DNA of 64,000 nt from the NCBI GenBank assembly GCA_017538105.1, contig JAFYJN010000085.1:186001-250000 (forward strand), written 5' to 3'. The notes beneath the pieces are model-generated. The model was not told the DNA's origin and searched no databases. It saw only the letters and a program-made list of their open reading frames with translations. Both the position numbers and the translations under genes were made by a program. Below, piece by piece: positions 35,729 through 44,568 of the stretch (position 1 is the first letter of the stretch; every line of letters begins with the position of its first letter). This DNA is from Prevotella sp. (GTDB lineage Bacteria; Bacteroidota; Bacteroidia; Bacteroidales; Bacteroidaceae).

Positions 35729-36349
35729 TTACGGTTCATAGACGATGAGTGAATCGCCCACGGAGAGGTTGCTCGATTTCTTCCCTCCGTTGAGTTTGGC
35801 GATTTCGTCTATATGATTGGCATTGCCATAAAGCTTGATACTGATTCTCGAGAAATTATCACCTTTCTGAATGACATAATATTTTTTACCTTTCGGTGCC
35901 GTAGGAGCAGGATTCGACTGAGTCTGTTGTGCCGGTTGTTCTGTAGTCGCGGGCTTTTGTGCCGATTCCGCTGGAGCAGGCACCGACGCCTTGGCATCTT
36001 CAGCACCTGGCGTTACTGGAGCCTTGAGCGCCGGATTGAGTTGCCGCTGCAGGTCGTTGACATTCTCCTGAAGGCTCTTAATGGAGTCGCGCAGTTGTGC
36101 CACCAGTTTGTTCTCTGCCGCTTTGCCGCCGCCCGACGCGCTGAGGAGCGCAAAGAGTACAGCAGCCACAATAGCGATGATCGCTATGGGTTTCCAAATA
36201 TTGCGCTTGGCCACCTGTTCCTCCCTCAGGTCGTCGAGCAGTTGGTATATTTTCAGTTCGCTCCCGCAATTAGGGCATTTGGGGTCGTTCTCATCGGCGA
36301 AATTCTCGATGTCTTTGCCACACACGGGACATGTGAAATGTTGTCTCAT
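35729..36349 (-). CDS. Zinc-ribbon, single-pass membrane protein with C-terminal LysM domain
   Basis: 206 residues. N-terminal zinc ribbon (CPVCGKD...PKCPNCGSEL), one helix (IAIIAIVAAVLFALLS, about 53-70), a coiled stretch (LVAQLRDSIKSLQENVNDL), a Pro/Ala/Thr/Gln linker and a LysM domain (YYVIQKGDNFSRISIKLYG...SVGDSLIVYEP). The zinc ribbon would be cytoplasmic and LysM periplasmic, touching peptidoglycan. It forms an operon with the GrpE-like gene and is divergent from the SPFH gene. Confidence 0.85.
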   Translation of the reverse strand: MRQHFTCPVCGKDIENFADENDPKCPNCGSELKIYQLLDDLREEQVAKRNIWKPIAIIAIVAAVLFALLSASGGGKAAENKLVAQLRDSIKSLQENVNDLQRQLNPALKAPVTPGAEDAKASVPAPAESAQKPATTEQPAQQTQSNPAPTAPKGKKYYVIQKGDNFSRISIKLYGNANHIDEIAKLNGGKKSSNLSVGDSLIVYEP

Positions 36350-36424
36350 AAAGATTTGGCTTGTTAATACACTTTTTGTAGCCCCACATACTTACTGTGC
36401 AGCCACCTGTTCATTTTTCCGCTG

Positions 36425-36453
36425 CAAAGTTAATAAAAAAATCCTCATGCAAA
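36425..36453 (-). promoter_or_regulatory. Promoter for the LysM/GrpE-like operon
   Basis: Minus strand TAACTTTG (36425-36432) with TTTG 17 nt upstream (36450-36453), slightly tighter than the usual 19-20. Confidence 0.5.
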
Positions 36454-36496
36454 TAAATATTTTATTGAAATATATAAAAAAGAACGAAATAATTTG

Positions 36497-36504
36497 TACT
36501 TTTG
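36497..36504 (+). promoter_or_regulatory. -7 box for the SPFH operon
   Basis: TACTTTTG, about 110 nt before the ATG at 36615. The 265-nt divergent region also contains a GTGACGAACGA...ATGAACGATGA low-complexity repeat at 36521-36555. Confidence 0.5.
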
Positions 36505-36614
36505 CACTTAATAAAGGGAGTGACGAACGACAAGCATCGAGCAATGAACGATGAACTATTATTTGCGTTTCAGAACTCCTTTACTCCTAAATCAATAACT
36601 AAAAGAACAAGACA

Positions 36615-37949
36615 ATGGGATTATTCCGCAATCCGAATGAATCGGCTTATCAAGGTGGCAAGAAACATATTCTCGAGTCGCTGAAAAATACTTCTCCCGC
36701 CGGCGTGCTCATCTGGAAGCAGCCCGAAGAAGATTTCAATACCCACTCCGTGCTGACCGTCAACCCTGGTGAGGAAGCCATCTTTGTGAAGGATGGTGAA
36801 GTGGTGGCTGTTTTTCAGAACGGTCGTCACGTGCTGAAGACTGAGAACTACGTGTTTCTCTCCCGCCTGCGCAATATGCTTAGCGGTGGCATCAGCACCT
36901 TCAACTGTTTCGTCTATTTCGTGCGCAAGGCCACGACGATGGAATTGTTGTGGGGTACATCTTCCCCCATCCAATTGCGTGACCCCGTGCAGGGCATTGC
37001 CACGAGCATCAAAGCACGAGGTAGTTACAAAGTGAAGATTGACGACAGCGTGAAATTTCTCACCACACTCATGGGTAGCAACGTGAGCAAGTTCGAACCT
37101 AACGACATCGAGCGGTATTTCAGCAATGAGTTCCAGCAGAAAATCAAGTCGACGATTGCCAAGGGTCTGAAAGCGCAGAACGAAGAGTTATTGGGCGTAT
37201 GCGCCGAGATGGACGCGTTTGCCACGCAGATAACACCTGCCATACAAGAGATGTTGGCAGAATATGGTATCGGACTGGCTCAGTTCACCATCGCCGCCAT
37301 GGATATACCCGAGGACGATCCTAACCGTCTGTTGCTGGAACAGGCATACGCCAAGAAGCGCGAATTCGACCTTATGGGTCAGGACTACCGTACCATCAAG
37401 GGTATGGACATTATGGCCGACATGGCACATGGTGTGAGCACCCAGGGCGGCGACAGTGCCGTAGGCAGCATGATGGGCGTGGGCATGGGTCTGAGCATGG
37501 GCATGGCCACTGGTGGTGCCTTTGGACAGATGGCCCAGAACGCCTTCCAAGGGGTACAGGGACAACCCGGGCAACAATATCCGCCCCAACAGGGTCAACC
37601 ACAAGGCTATCCACAATATCCACCACAGGGACAGCAATATCCTCCTCAGCAAGGACAACCACAAGGCTACCAGCAGTATCCACCACAAGGACAGCAATAT
37701 CCTCCTCAGCAAGGACAGCCACAAGGCTATCAGCAATACCCGCCCCAAGGACAACCTCAAGGTTATCCGCCCCAAGGACAACAGGGCTACCAACAGTACC
37801 CACCACAAGGACAGCCTCAGGCGCCCCAACCCGCAGCTGAAGACCCGATGGCACGTCTCACCAAACTCAAGCAGATGCTTGACGCCGGCCTCATCCAACA
37901 AAGCGAATACGATGCCGTGAAAAATGAAATACTCAGTAAAATGATTTAA
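36615..37949 (+). CDS. SPFH-domain (virion core-like) protein with PQ-rich repeats and C-terminal SHOCT domain
   Basis: 444 residues. The N-terminal half is the bacterial SPFH/virion-core type (VNPGEEAIFVKDGEVVAVF, SIKARGSYKVKIDD, QFTIAAMDIPEDDP). A Gly/Met-rich stretch (about 275-315) is followed by three and a half 20-residue QGQQYPPQ repeats (about 319-404), and the chain ends with a SHOCT motif (MARLTKLKQMLDAGLIQQSEYDAVKNEIL, quoted in part: LDAGLIQQSEYDAVK). SPFH proteins build oligomeric scaffolds. Zinc-ribbon proteins directly downstream are usual neighbours of this type. Confidence 0.87.
   Translation: MGLFRNPNESAYQGGKKHILESLKNTSPAGVLIWKQPEEDFNTHSVLTVNPGEEAIFVKDGEVVAVFQNGRHVLKTENYVFLSRLRNMLSGGISTFNCFVYFVRKATTMELLWGTSSPIQLRDPVQGIATSIKARGSYKVKIDDSVKFLTTLMGSNVSKFEPNDIERYFSNEFQQKIKSTIAKGLKAQNEELLGVCAEMDAFATQITPAIQEMLAEYGIGLAQFTIAAMDIPEDDPNRLLLEQAYAKKREFDLMGQDYRTIKGMDIMADMAHGVSTQGGDSAVGSMMGVGMGLSMGMATGGAFGQMAQNAFQGVQGQPGQQYPPQQGQPQGYPQYPPQGQQYPPQQGQPQGYQQYPPQGQQYPPQQGQPQGYQQYPPQGQPQGYPPQGQQGYQQYPPQGQPQAPQPAAEDPMARLTKLKQMLDAGLIQQSEYDAVKNEILSKMI
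37570..37826 (+). repeat. 60-bp in-frame repeat in the SPFH gene
   Basis: Units of exactly 60 bp encode QQYPPQQGQPQGYQQYPPQG-like segments; three full copies and shortened ones follow. Copies 2 and 3 differ by only a few bases. Confidence 0.88.
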
Positions 37950-37953
37950 CCCT

Positions 37954-39015
37954 ATGGCAACAATAGAACTACAACAAGTAAGATGCCCCAACTGTGGAGC
38001 CAATATCAGCCAGTTTAACCGTTTCAAGCAGACCGTAGAGTGTCCATATTGCCACACCGTGCTGCAGAATCCTGCAGCAATGGCCGTACAGCGTAATATG
38101 CCTACGCCTGAAAGAATCATCCCCTTCCAGACTCAGGACTACGATTTCGGACAGCAGTTATTGAAAGCACTCATCAAGCGCAACTATGTGCCTCGTGACA
38201 TCTTCGATTACATGAAGACTGACAACGTAATGAAGGCATATCTGCCTATGTACCTGTTCGAGGGAGTTTACCAAGCTAACTGGAACGGCAAGGTGACCGA
38301 ACGCTATCAAGATAACGGCGAGACGAAATCAAGGGAACGATTCGTCAACGGTATGGCAGGAGGCAACTTCTCGTTCTACTGTCTGGCCTATGAGGGGAAC
38401 GACATACCACCTGAGTTGCAAGACTTTGCCCGTGTGATTACCTTCAACCAGAATTTCACGCAGGGTTTCGACTTCAGCATACTCGGCGCCGAGAATGCCG
38501 ATTACATCACCATGGAAGCCAACACCGACAAGAACGCCATGTGGCAACGCTACGGTAGCCAGGAGGTGCACCGGCAGGCTGAGGAAGGGGTAAAGGATGC
38601 AGCCGGCAGCAGTGTCCACGATCTGAACTGGAGTGTCTTCCCACAATTGATGAACCAAGGCCAATTGGTGCTCGTGCCTTTCTGGTTCATCTACTATTTC
38701 TACCGCGACACACAGTATTATTTCATGATGGACGGTCTGGGCACCAGACACAACCTGACAGCACCCGTCGACCAAGGTGAAAAAGACGAGGTGAACAAAT
38801 ACAACTGGTCCATGTGGTTGTCTTTAGCCGTTCTTTTGATTGGCCTCATCCTTCTGGCAGCCAAGGTAAGTATTGCATCTGTCGTGGCTGCAGTGGGTGG
38901 TATTGCATCACTGGCCACCATCATCTTCTATTTCGTACGACGCAGTCAAATATTGAAAGCCTCGCGCTCCTTCCGCGACCAAGCGGCACAACGCTTTATG
39001 CAGCAGCAACAGTAG
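37954..39015 (+). CDS. Zinc-ribbon membrane protein (TFIIB-type ribbon)
   Basis: 353 residues. N-terminal ribbon CPNCGAN...ECPYCHT (residues about 9-30), a large unknown domain (about 50-270) with YLPMYLFEGVYQANWNGKV and FYCLAYEGNDIP, and two C-terminal helices (WLSLAVLLIGLILLAAKVSI, VVAAVGGIASLATIIFYFV). It begins 4 nt after the SPFH gene. The family is a regular neighbour of SPFH/virion-core proteins, so it probably recruits or anchors that scaffold. Confidence 0.82.
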   Translation: MATIELQQVRCPNCGANISQFNRFKQTVECPYCHTVLQNPAAMAVQRNMPTPERIIPFQTQDYDFGQQLLKALIKRNYVPRDIFDYMKTDNVMKAYLPMYLFEGVYQANWNGKVTERYQDNGETKSRERFVNGMAGGNFSFYCLAYEGNDIPPELQDFARVITFNQNFTQGFDFSILGAENADYITMEANTDKNAMWQRYGSQEVHRQAEEGVKDAAGSSVHDLNWSVFPQLMNQGQLVLVPFWFIYYFYRDTQYYFMMDGLGTRHNLTAPVDQGEKDEVNKYNWSMWLSLAVLLIGLILLAAKVSIASVVAAVGGIASLATIIFYFVRRSQILKASRSFRDQAAQRFMQQQQ

Positions 39016-39483
39016 ATGAAATGCCCCTATTGCCATAAGACGGTGGCTAAAGGCTCCGACTATTGTGACAAGTGCGGTGCCTCGCTCAGTGACGTTCACT
39101 ACTGTGAGCGTTGCGGCACTATCAGGCAACGAGGCATTCTGAAATGTCCGGTATGCGGTACTCCTTATCCCAAAGGGCAAGGGGCAAGGGGCAAGGGGCA
39201 AGGAGCAGCCGCTTACGGCATGAAGAAAGGCCCGGCTTCACTTTGGAAACCGGGCATCATCATATTATTACTCTCCGTCCTCGTGGGTACCTTCGCTTTC
39301 ATGAAACGAGCTAACAACCAGCAATATGCCAAGGCTTTGGAGCGCGAATATGCCGCATGGAACGCAGCACAGGCAGAAGCCGCCCAAGCCAAGGCGAAGA
39401 AAGCGAAGAGCACCACAAAGGGAACGAAGAAGAGTACGAAGAAAAGTTCTTCAAGCAGTAGTAAGAAAAAAGGAACTAACTAA
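39016..39483 (+). CDS. Double zinc-ribbon, single-pass membrane protein
   Basis: 155 residues. Two ribbons (CPYCHKTV...CDKCGAS and CERCGTI...CPVCGTP), a short KGQGARGKGQGA stretch, one helix (IIILLLSVLVGTFAFM), an Ala-rich helix and a Lys/Ser tail (KKSSSSSSKKKGTN). It starts on the base after the previous stop. The KGQG stretch is encoded by GGGCAAG repeats like those in the 31.5-kb gene. Function unknown; third member of the SPFH operon. Confidence 0.8.
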   Translation: MKCPYCHKTVAKGSDYCDKCGASLSDVHYCERCGTIRQRGILKCPVCGTPYPKGQGARGKGQGAAAYGMKKGPASLWKPGIIILLLSVLVGTFAFMKRANNQQYAKALEREYAAWNAAQAEAAQAKAKKAKSTTKGTKKSTKKSSSSSSKKKGTN

Positions 39484-39491
39484 TAGAATAG

Positions 39492-41351
39492 TCAACCTTT
39501 CTTCAGTACTACTTTCTGTGCGTATGCCAAAGCAGCTGAGCGGAAAAACGCACGGAATTCACTGTAACTGCTGGCAGGGAATAATCCATTGTGTATTACG
39601 ATGTGGTGCATAACCCGTAAATGTCCATCCACGGCATTTACCTCAAACGAAGACGAGCCGAAAGGTGAATCCACTTTCATGGGCATGGGGGCAGACTCAA
39701 CCACATATCCTTCAGGCAAGACGATGTCCATCTCCATCTCGAAAGAACGTCCCATTTCCACCTCGATGGCAATATCACGGTTACCGTCAGGCAGGTTTGG
39801 GAACGACATATCCAGAGGAGCCAGTTGCAGGAACAAACGTTGTCCTGTGACCGAAGCCATCCTATCCACCTTGGCCTTGCATTGCGCTTTCAAGAGAGGA
39901 TGACGACCATCTACACACCGTTCCTCTATCCTCAATTCTTCTATCAAGCATTGATTGACTTTCATGAGCCCTTTCACCTTTGCCTTGCGCTCATTATCGT
40001 CTGCCATTACTAATGGCAGGAAACGTTCATACATCCCACAGGCTGCAGAAAAAGTCCAATCTACATCTGCACTACCATCAGGATGCATGGCTGTTACCAT
40101 ATATGTGTGTACCACATTGTCACGTTCATCATATTGTGGAAGTCGAACCAATTCTCCTCCCTGCGATGTGATGGCCAGCGCATCATGACCAGCAATAAGA
40201 CTATGAATGTAACCTAATGGAATGTGCTGGTTGGTACATTCAAGCCATAAGGTGTCACCATCAATAGATGCCATGGCTATGGCATGATTGAACTGATTGG
40301 CATTGGAAAAGTCAGGAAAAAGCCGCCGCTGGTCGGTCCCGATAATGACATATTGAGCAGGCACTCCCACTTCCTTCAGCATGGCAACCATGAGATTGGA
40401 GAGCCCCTTACAATCACCAAAGCCTGTGCGCCATACCTCCTCGGCAGAAAAGGGCTGGTAGCCGCCGACTCCCAACTGAATACTTACATAGCGGGTGTTT
40501 TGCTGAAGCAGTCGATATGCCACGTTGATTTTCGACAACATGGAACGGCAGGTATCTGTCGCTTGACGAAGTTGTTCTTTCAAGTTTTCGGGAAGGGTCT
40601 GCCTGCCCTCCAACAGGCTGCTATGCCATTGGCCAAAAGACCGCCAAGAAGACATATCACCTTTCCATTTATCAAAAGCGAAAGTAATCGGGGCAAAATA
40701 AACAGTCGGTAGTATGCTTTCAAGATCAGGGGCGAAGTCCAAATCTGCAATCGGCTCCACGTTGTCACAAGCAATGGTATACACTTTCCTCCCTTTCTCG
40801 TCAATACGCTCCTCCACCTTGTTGTCCATATTCACCACATGCCAACGGCAAGATTGAGTAGCAGGAAGTGTAAGGGTATAATCAGCGTGTACCAAAGACA
40901 TCTTTGGACGTGTAAGCGGCTGAAACGGTGGATAAGACAAAACACCGTCGTTACGGCGAATGGTGAAGGTGTAAGTCACCACACAAGGATAGACGGGCGG
41001 TGTGACATCAGCATACATCGTGGTGACATCATCAGCCAGCCCGGCTGAGAGTTGTGTCGACTTCAGGTCTCCCTTCTTTAGTTTCCGAAGCACATTGCCA
41101 TCGCCATCGGTCACCACACCCGAGAAGTCGATCAGACGGGTGTTATTGTCCACACCGACACCCCAGTCGGCACCCCATGAACCACGTGCATTCATCAGTT
41201 TATACGACTGCGTCTGCCGCCATTCCATGCCCCCTTTGTCATCAACCATCACCGATGCGGTCTGGTTGAGCACGACCACATCAGCCTGCTGTGCCAAGGC
41301 TGACAGACCCGACAACACAGCCACCACGTAAGCAATAATGTACCGTTTCAT
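39492..41351 (-). CDS. Exported DUF3857/transglutaminase-like protein with intact Cys-His
   Basis: 619 residues. Signal peptide ending SALAQQ. DUF3857 beta domain (about 25-250) precedes a transglutaminase-like core with Cys in GFGDCKGLSNL and His in QFNHAIAMASI; the third site reads LECTNQ in place of the usual Asp-Pro. A C-terminal DUF3858-like domain follows. Enzymes of this fold are proteases or amidases; the true substrate is unknown. It is 16 nt downstream of a longer paralogue and in the same operon. Confidence 0.87.
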   Translation of the reverse strand: MKRYIIAYVVAVLSGLSALAQQADVVVLNQTASVMVDDKGGMEWRQTQSYKLMNARGSWGADWGVGVDNNTRLIDFSGVVTDGDGNVLRKLKKGDLKSTQLSAGLADDVTTMYADVTPPVYPCVVTYTFTIRRNDGVLSYPPFQPLTRPKMSLVHADYTLTLPATQSCRWHVVNMDNKVEERIDEKGRKVYTIACDNVEPIADLDFAPDLESILPTVYFAPITFAFDKWKGDMSSWRSFGQWHSSLLEGRQTLPENLKEQLRQATDTCRSMLSKINVAYRLLQQNTRYVSIQLGVGGYQPFSAEEVWRTGFGDCKGLSNLMVAMLKEVGVPAQYVIIGTDQRRLFPDFSNANQFNHAIAMASIDGDTLWLECTNQHIPLGYIHSLIAGHDALAITSQGGELVRLPQYDERDNVVHTYMVTAMHPDGSADVDWTFSAACGMYERFLPLVMADDNERKAKVKGLMKVNQCLIEELRIEERCVDGRHPLLKAQCKAKVDRMASVTGQRLFLQLAPLDMSFPNLPDGNRDIAIEVEMGRSFEMEMDIVLPEGYVVESAPMPMKVDSPFGSSSFEVNAVDGHLRVMHHIVIHNGLFPASSYSEFRAFFRSAALAYAQKVVLKKG

Positions 41352-41367
41352 CTTCTCCTACAAATTA

Positions 41368-43359
41368 TCAGTTCTTCTTCAAGACCAACATTTCCGAGAA
41401 TTTCGCAGCCATATTCTCGAAGAACGTCTTAATATCAGGATAATCAAGTTGAGAATAGAGAAGGTTGTTGATGTTGAACGTAAACTTCACGGCCACAGCC
41501 TGGGGCGATGGGTTCAGTCTTACCGAATAAGCCAACCCACCATCTTTTGTTGTCATCGAAGCACCCTGAGGCATCTCTTCCACTGTATAGCCGTCGGGCA
41601 ATTGGAGCAGAAGGCTGACAGTGACCTGTTGCTTGAATGGGAATTCTATAGGCAGGATACGCTTCTCAGCCTTGAAGAGTGCATCCTCCACAGGGCGGAA
41701 CAGGAAGGGGTTGACATAAATATGGTCGGCGGTGGCATCGCCATTACCACTATAGGTGATACTCTCCTCCACTGTAGGCAGGAAATCATCCCTGCCTATC
41801 TGTGAATAACTGTCCACCTGTGCTCCCACATTCTTTGCCAACGCACGGATATAGGCACTGCTGTCGGCCGCCTCACGGTATTCCTCACGCATCTTTAACG
41901 CCGCTGACCGCTCGTATTTGATTTTCGCATTTCCCGTGAACGACCCGTCGGCGGACAGTTTCACCATGGCCCTGATAGAGGTTTCTGCTCCTGGCAACTG
42001 CTGAAGGTTCACCCAGAAGCCTTCGCCTTTGGGAGTGATTACCCTAGCCTGCTCCACTAACAGTTTAGCGGGCAGCACATTTATATATCCCTGTTCTGCC
42101 GAGGCATCGATGAAACTCATGGTTGAGTCGGTTTCCATCACTCCCACAATAAAGGTGTTCAGATTCTTGATGGTAGGATGGGTCAAAGGTATCCGCCCGT
42201 GATTGCGCGTGCTCATCACAACGGGACAGGCCGTCACACCCACATCTGAAAGCATATTGATCAAGATGAAGTTGAAGTCGGCATTGCTGGCCGTTCCCTC
42301 CTTGAGCACCTGTGAGGCAGATTTTCCCCAAATGGCATATTTGTCATTCCACGACAACCTTTGTCGCAGCAGCGCAAAGGCGGCGGTCACCTTCTCCCTC
42401 ACATCACCCATCGCTGCAATACCCGCAGCCTGCATCTCCTGCTTGAGGGGGTTGCTCCTTTTGCAACATCCGCCAAATTCGCTGTCACCCATCAGTTCCT
42501 TGTCAATGTCGCTCCATGATGACGTGTAGTCTTCGTAGACAGAGCCGGGGATTTCCAAACTACGGAATTCAGCCTCTACCTTATTGCTGAAATCTGAGGC
42601 GCACCATACGAATTTGTCATCTTTGAGAGCCGGTAAATTCCGTGCTATGAATCGGTATTCATCGGTGGCACAATGCAACAGTGAACCGCTGACATTCAAG
42701 TTCACTGCTCCACTCTCTATTTTCCTCTCCATAGGAGAGGCTCCCGTCTCTTCCACGTTGAACTTAAAATATTCGGGGATGACCAGTTCATATGATGCAT
42801 ACGCCACAGGGATGGAATACTGGGCATGCCAAGTGTCGATATGATAGTAAAAATCACTTTCTTTGGTGTACTGGTATTCGATGACCGAACCCACCTTGGC
42901 TTGCGGCACGGTAAATTTCAACAGTTTGAGACCTTTCTCGTACTTCTCGCGGAAAACCATGTCGTTGGTTATCTTCGACTTTGTCACCGTACCGTTTTCC
43001 GTGTTATAGGCGGTGGCCTTGACACCCGTGACCACTTCCTTCAACCTCCTTCCCGACTCCATCTCCTGATAGGGAACAGTAACGTTGGCGTAATCCAAGC
43101 CCTCCTCTTTGAGGATTTTAATTCGTGTCTTGACATCGGTAATCACCTTGAAACTATTGTTACGCACTTCATAGAATATTTTCGTCATGTAGCAGAGCAC
43201 CACGGCAGGAGCATCGGGGTCGAGTTCATACACTGTCATCGCCATTTCCTGATCGGTAGGTTTGCCGAATTTCAGGTTAGGTTCTATTGACTGTGCCATT
43301 GCAGGAATGCTTGACAGGCAAAAACATGCCCATACAATAAATAATCTTTTTGTTCTCAT
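41368..43359 (-). CDS. Exported DUF3857/transglutaminase-like protein lacking the catalytic Cys
   Basis: 663 residues. Signal peptide ending IPAMAQS. DUF3857 region (about 55-270), transglutaminase-like core and DUF3858-like end (about 560-663). At the place of the nucleophile the chain reads EGTASNADFNFILINML, with Ser and no Cys, and the later His region reads NLNTFIVGV. It is probably a non-catalytic paralogue that partners the next gene. First gene of the pair. Confidence 0.85.
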   Translation of the reverse strand: MRTKRLFIVWACFCLSSIPAMAQSIEPNLKFGKPTDQEMAMTVYELDPDAPAVVLCYMTKIFYEVRNNSFKVITDVKTRIKILKEEGLDYANVTVPYQEMESGRRLKEVVTGVKATAYNTENGTVTKSKITNDMVFREKYEKGLKLLKFTVPQAKVGSVIEYQYTKESDFYYHIDTWHAQYSIPVAYASYELVIPEYFKFNVEETGASPMERKIESGAVNLNVSGSLLHCATDEYRFIARNLPALKDDKFVWCASDFSNKVEAEFRSLEIPGSVYEDYTSSWSDIDKELMGDSEFGGCCKRSNPLKQEMQAAGIAAMGDVREKVTAAFALLRQRLSWNDKYAIWGKSASQVLKEGTASNADFNFILINMLSDVGVTACPVVMSTRNHGRIPLTHPTIKNLNTFIVGVMETDSTMSFIDASAEQGYINVLPAKLLVEQARVITPKGEGFWVNLQQLPGAETSIRAMVKLSADGSFTGNAKIKYERSAALKMREEYREAADSSAYIRALAKNVGAQVDSYSQIGRDDFLPTVEESITYSGNGDATADHIYVNPFLFRPVEDALFKAEKRILPIEFPFKQQVTVSLLLQLPDGYTVEEMPQGASMTTKDGGLAYSVRLNPSPQAVAVKFTFNINNLLYSQLDYPDIKTFFENMAAKFSEMLVLKKN

Positions 43360-43502
43360 CTTTGATTGATATTATTAGTTAATTCAAGTTTCTAAGATTA
43401 TCACTTCACTTTGGGAGTTAAGGAGAAGTACTCTGCTTCGCTTGGAAGTTAAAAGGACAATAACCCTGATGTAATAGAGGGGAGTTTGTCTATATTTTGC
43501 TA

Positions 43503-43534
43503 CAAATATATGAAAAGAAAAACAAAATTCCAAA
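43503..43534 (-). promoter_or_regulatory. Promoter for the DUF3857 pair
   Basis: Minus strand TTTG (43531-43534), 20-nt spacer, TATATTTG (43503-43510). The leader to the ATG at 43359 is about 135 nt and carries GGGAGTTAAGGAG-type repeats. Confidence 0.65.
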
Positions 43535-43592
43535 TAATAATTTAGGATTATTTCTTGATATTTACCCATAACCCTCTGTAAAACAGCGAATA

Positions 43593-43644
43593 GTACGTTT
43601 TTTACATATTTTACATAACACACCATTTTTGTACGTTTTTTACA
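43593..43644. repeat. Two direct 14-nt repeats in a 356-nt gene-free stretch
   Basis: GTACGTTTTTTACA is present at 43593-43606 and 43631-43644. They lie in the gap 43360-43714, which otherwise holds only the promoter at 43503-43534 and AT-rich sequence. They sit upstream of the DUF3857 promoter and downstream of the AT-rich lipoprotein gene. Confidence 0.7.
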
Positions 43645-43714
43645 CCGTTTCTCCTTGTTTCATATGTAGGGACTGTCTTTCTTTCTATTCTATAGTTTCA
43701 TTTTCCCATTCTCC

Positions 43715-44377
43715 CTAAATATATACGTTCTCATCCTTTTTTAATCTCAAATATTTCTCTTTTTCCCAAGGTAATCGCTCTGTATCTATAGATATAACAA
43801 TTGGTTTGAAATTTCTATTAAACCTGACATCACCCTCCTTCTTCACTTTATATGAATTAGAATTATTAATATTCCTCAAATAATAAGCATCAATGGAATC
43901 AAACATGCATCTAATATCAGTTTCTCTTGAAATTCCAACCTCAGCCAATGATTTTTCATATAATTCAACCTCAAAAAACAAAGTGTCTTTAGCTGGAAAA
44001 ATACCATTTTTCACATAGTCAAAATCATACCACTTATAATGATTCTTGAAACGGAAAGATTGCATTGTCTTCAATTCTTTTCCTTTATAATAGAAGCGGA
44101 AAGCTGGCTCACTTCGTTTATCTTGAGAAAGATATAAAGGGAACCGTAAATCCTCGTCCATTAAGTTTACACACCTGAACAAAAGTATATAAATTCTTGG
44201 ATAATAACCTACAGAGTCTTGGGTTTCCCTATTCTCATAATAATTAGTGTAAACATATTGTAAAATACAATCAATGTTTCTGTTGTCACTTTTGCAACAC
44301 ATGAAACAAAAACCAATGGCAAGAATCATCAATCTGGTTGCCTCCTTGCTGATTCTTTGACATAATAGCTTTTTCAT
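43715..44377 (-). CDS. AT-rich orphan lipoprotein of unknown function
   Basis: 220 residues from MKKLLCQRIS (44377; ATG at 44383 also possible). The hydrophobic segment LMILAIGFCFMCC ends in a likely lipobox Cys. The mature protein is Tyr/Asn/Lys rich (YVYTNYYENRETQDSVGYYP), with no domain I know. Base composition is clearly more AT-rich than the neighbours (about one third G+C by eye) and codon use is different, suggesting recent transfer or a fast-evolving gene. Confidence 0.7.
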   Translation of the reverse strand: MKKLLCQRISKEATRLMILAIGFCFMCCKSDNRNIDCILQYVYTNYYENRETQDSVGYYPRIYILLFRCVNLMDEDLRFPLYLSQDKRSEPAFRFYYKGKELKTMQSFRFKNHYKWYDFDYVKNGIFPAKDTLFFEVELYEKSLAEVGISRETDIRCMFDSIDAYYLRNINNSNSYKVKKEGDVRFNRNFKPIVISIDTERLPWEKEKYLRLKKDENVYI

Positions 44378-44445
44378 GAACATTGTATTTTCCTTCAACT
44401 GTTTCAAGTGGACAAGGGAATAAATTTCTTGTTTCATCTTTTTTG

Positions 44446-44477
44446 CAAAGATAACCATAAAACCCGTCTATTGCAAT
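44446..44477 (-). promoter_or_regulatory. Promoter for the AT-rich lipoprotein
   Basis: Minus strand ATTG (44474-44477, one mismatch), 20-nt spacer, TATCTTTG (44446-44453). It argues for the starts at 44383/44377 and against longer upstream frames. Confidence 0.55.
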
Positions 44478-44568
44478 ACCATCTTCATTATTGAAACGCT
44501 TGAAAATCATAATATTCTATATTACAGAACATTATAAAAATGCAAACATACTCATTGACACAAAAAGG

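Noticed and set aside
35707-35739. Start of the GrpE-like gene at 35739
   Set aside because: It would overlap the LysM gene by 11 nt and adds 11 residues outside the family; left as a possible alternative.
37570-37826. Possible CRISPR or noncoding satellite
   Set aside because: 60-bp units are in frame in the SPFH gene and encode Pro/Gln-rich protein.
37188-38120. Minus-strand 310-codon frame opposite the SPFH gene
   Set aside because: Leu/Trp-rich mirror of the PQ repeat; the plus strand is a recognised SPFH protein.
44286-44510. A 74-codon minus-strand open frame upstream of the AT-rich lipoprotein
   Set aside because: It overlaps the lipoprotein start and contains a consensus promoter for it; composition beyond residue 45 is not protein-like.
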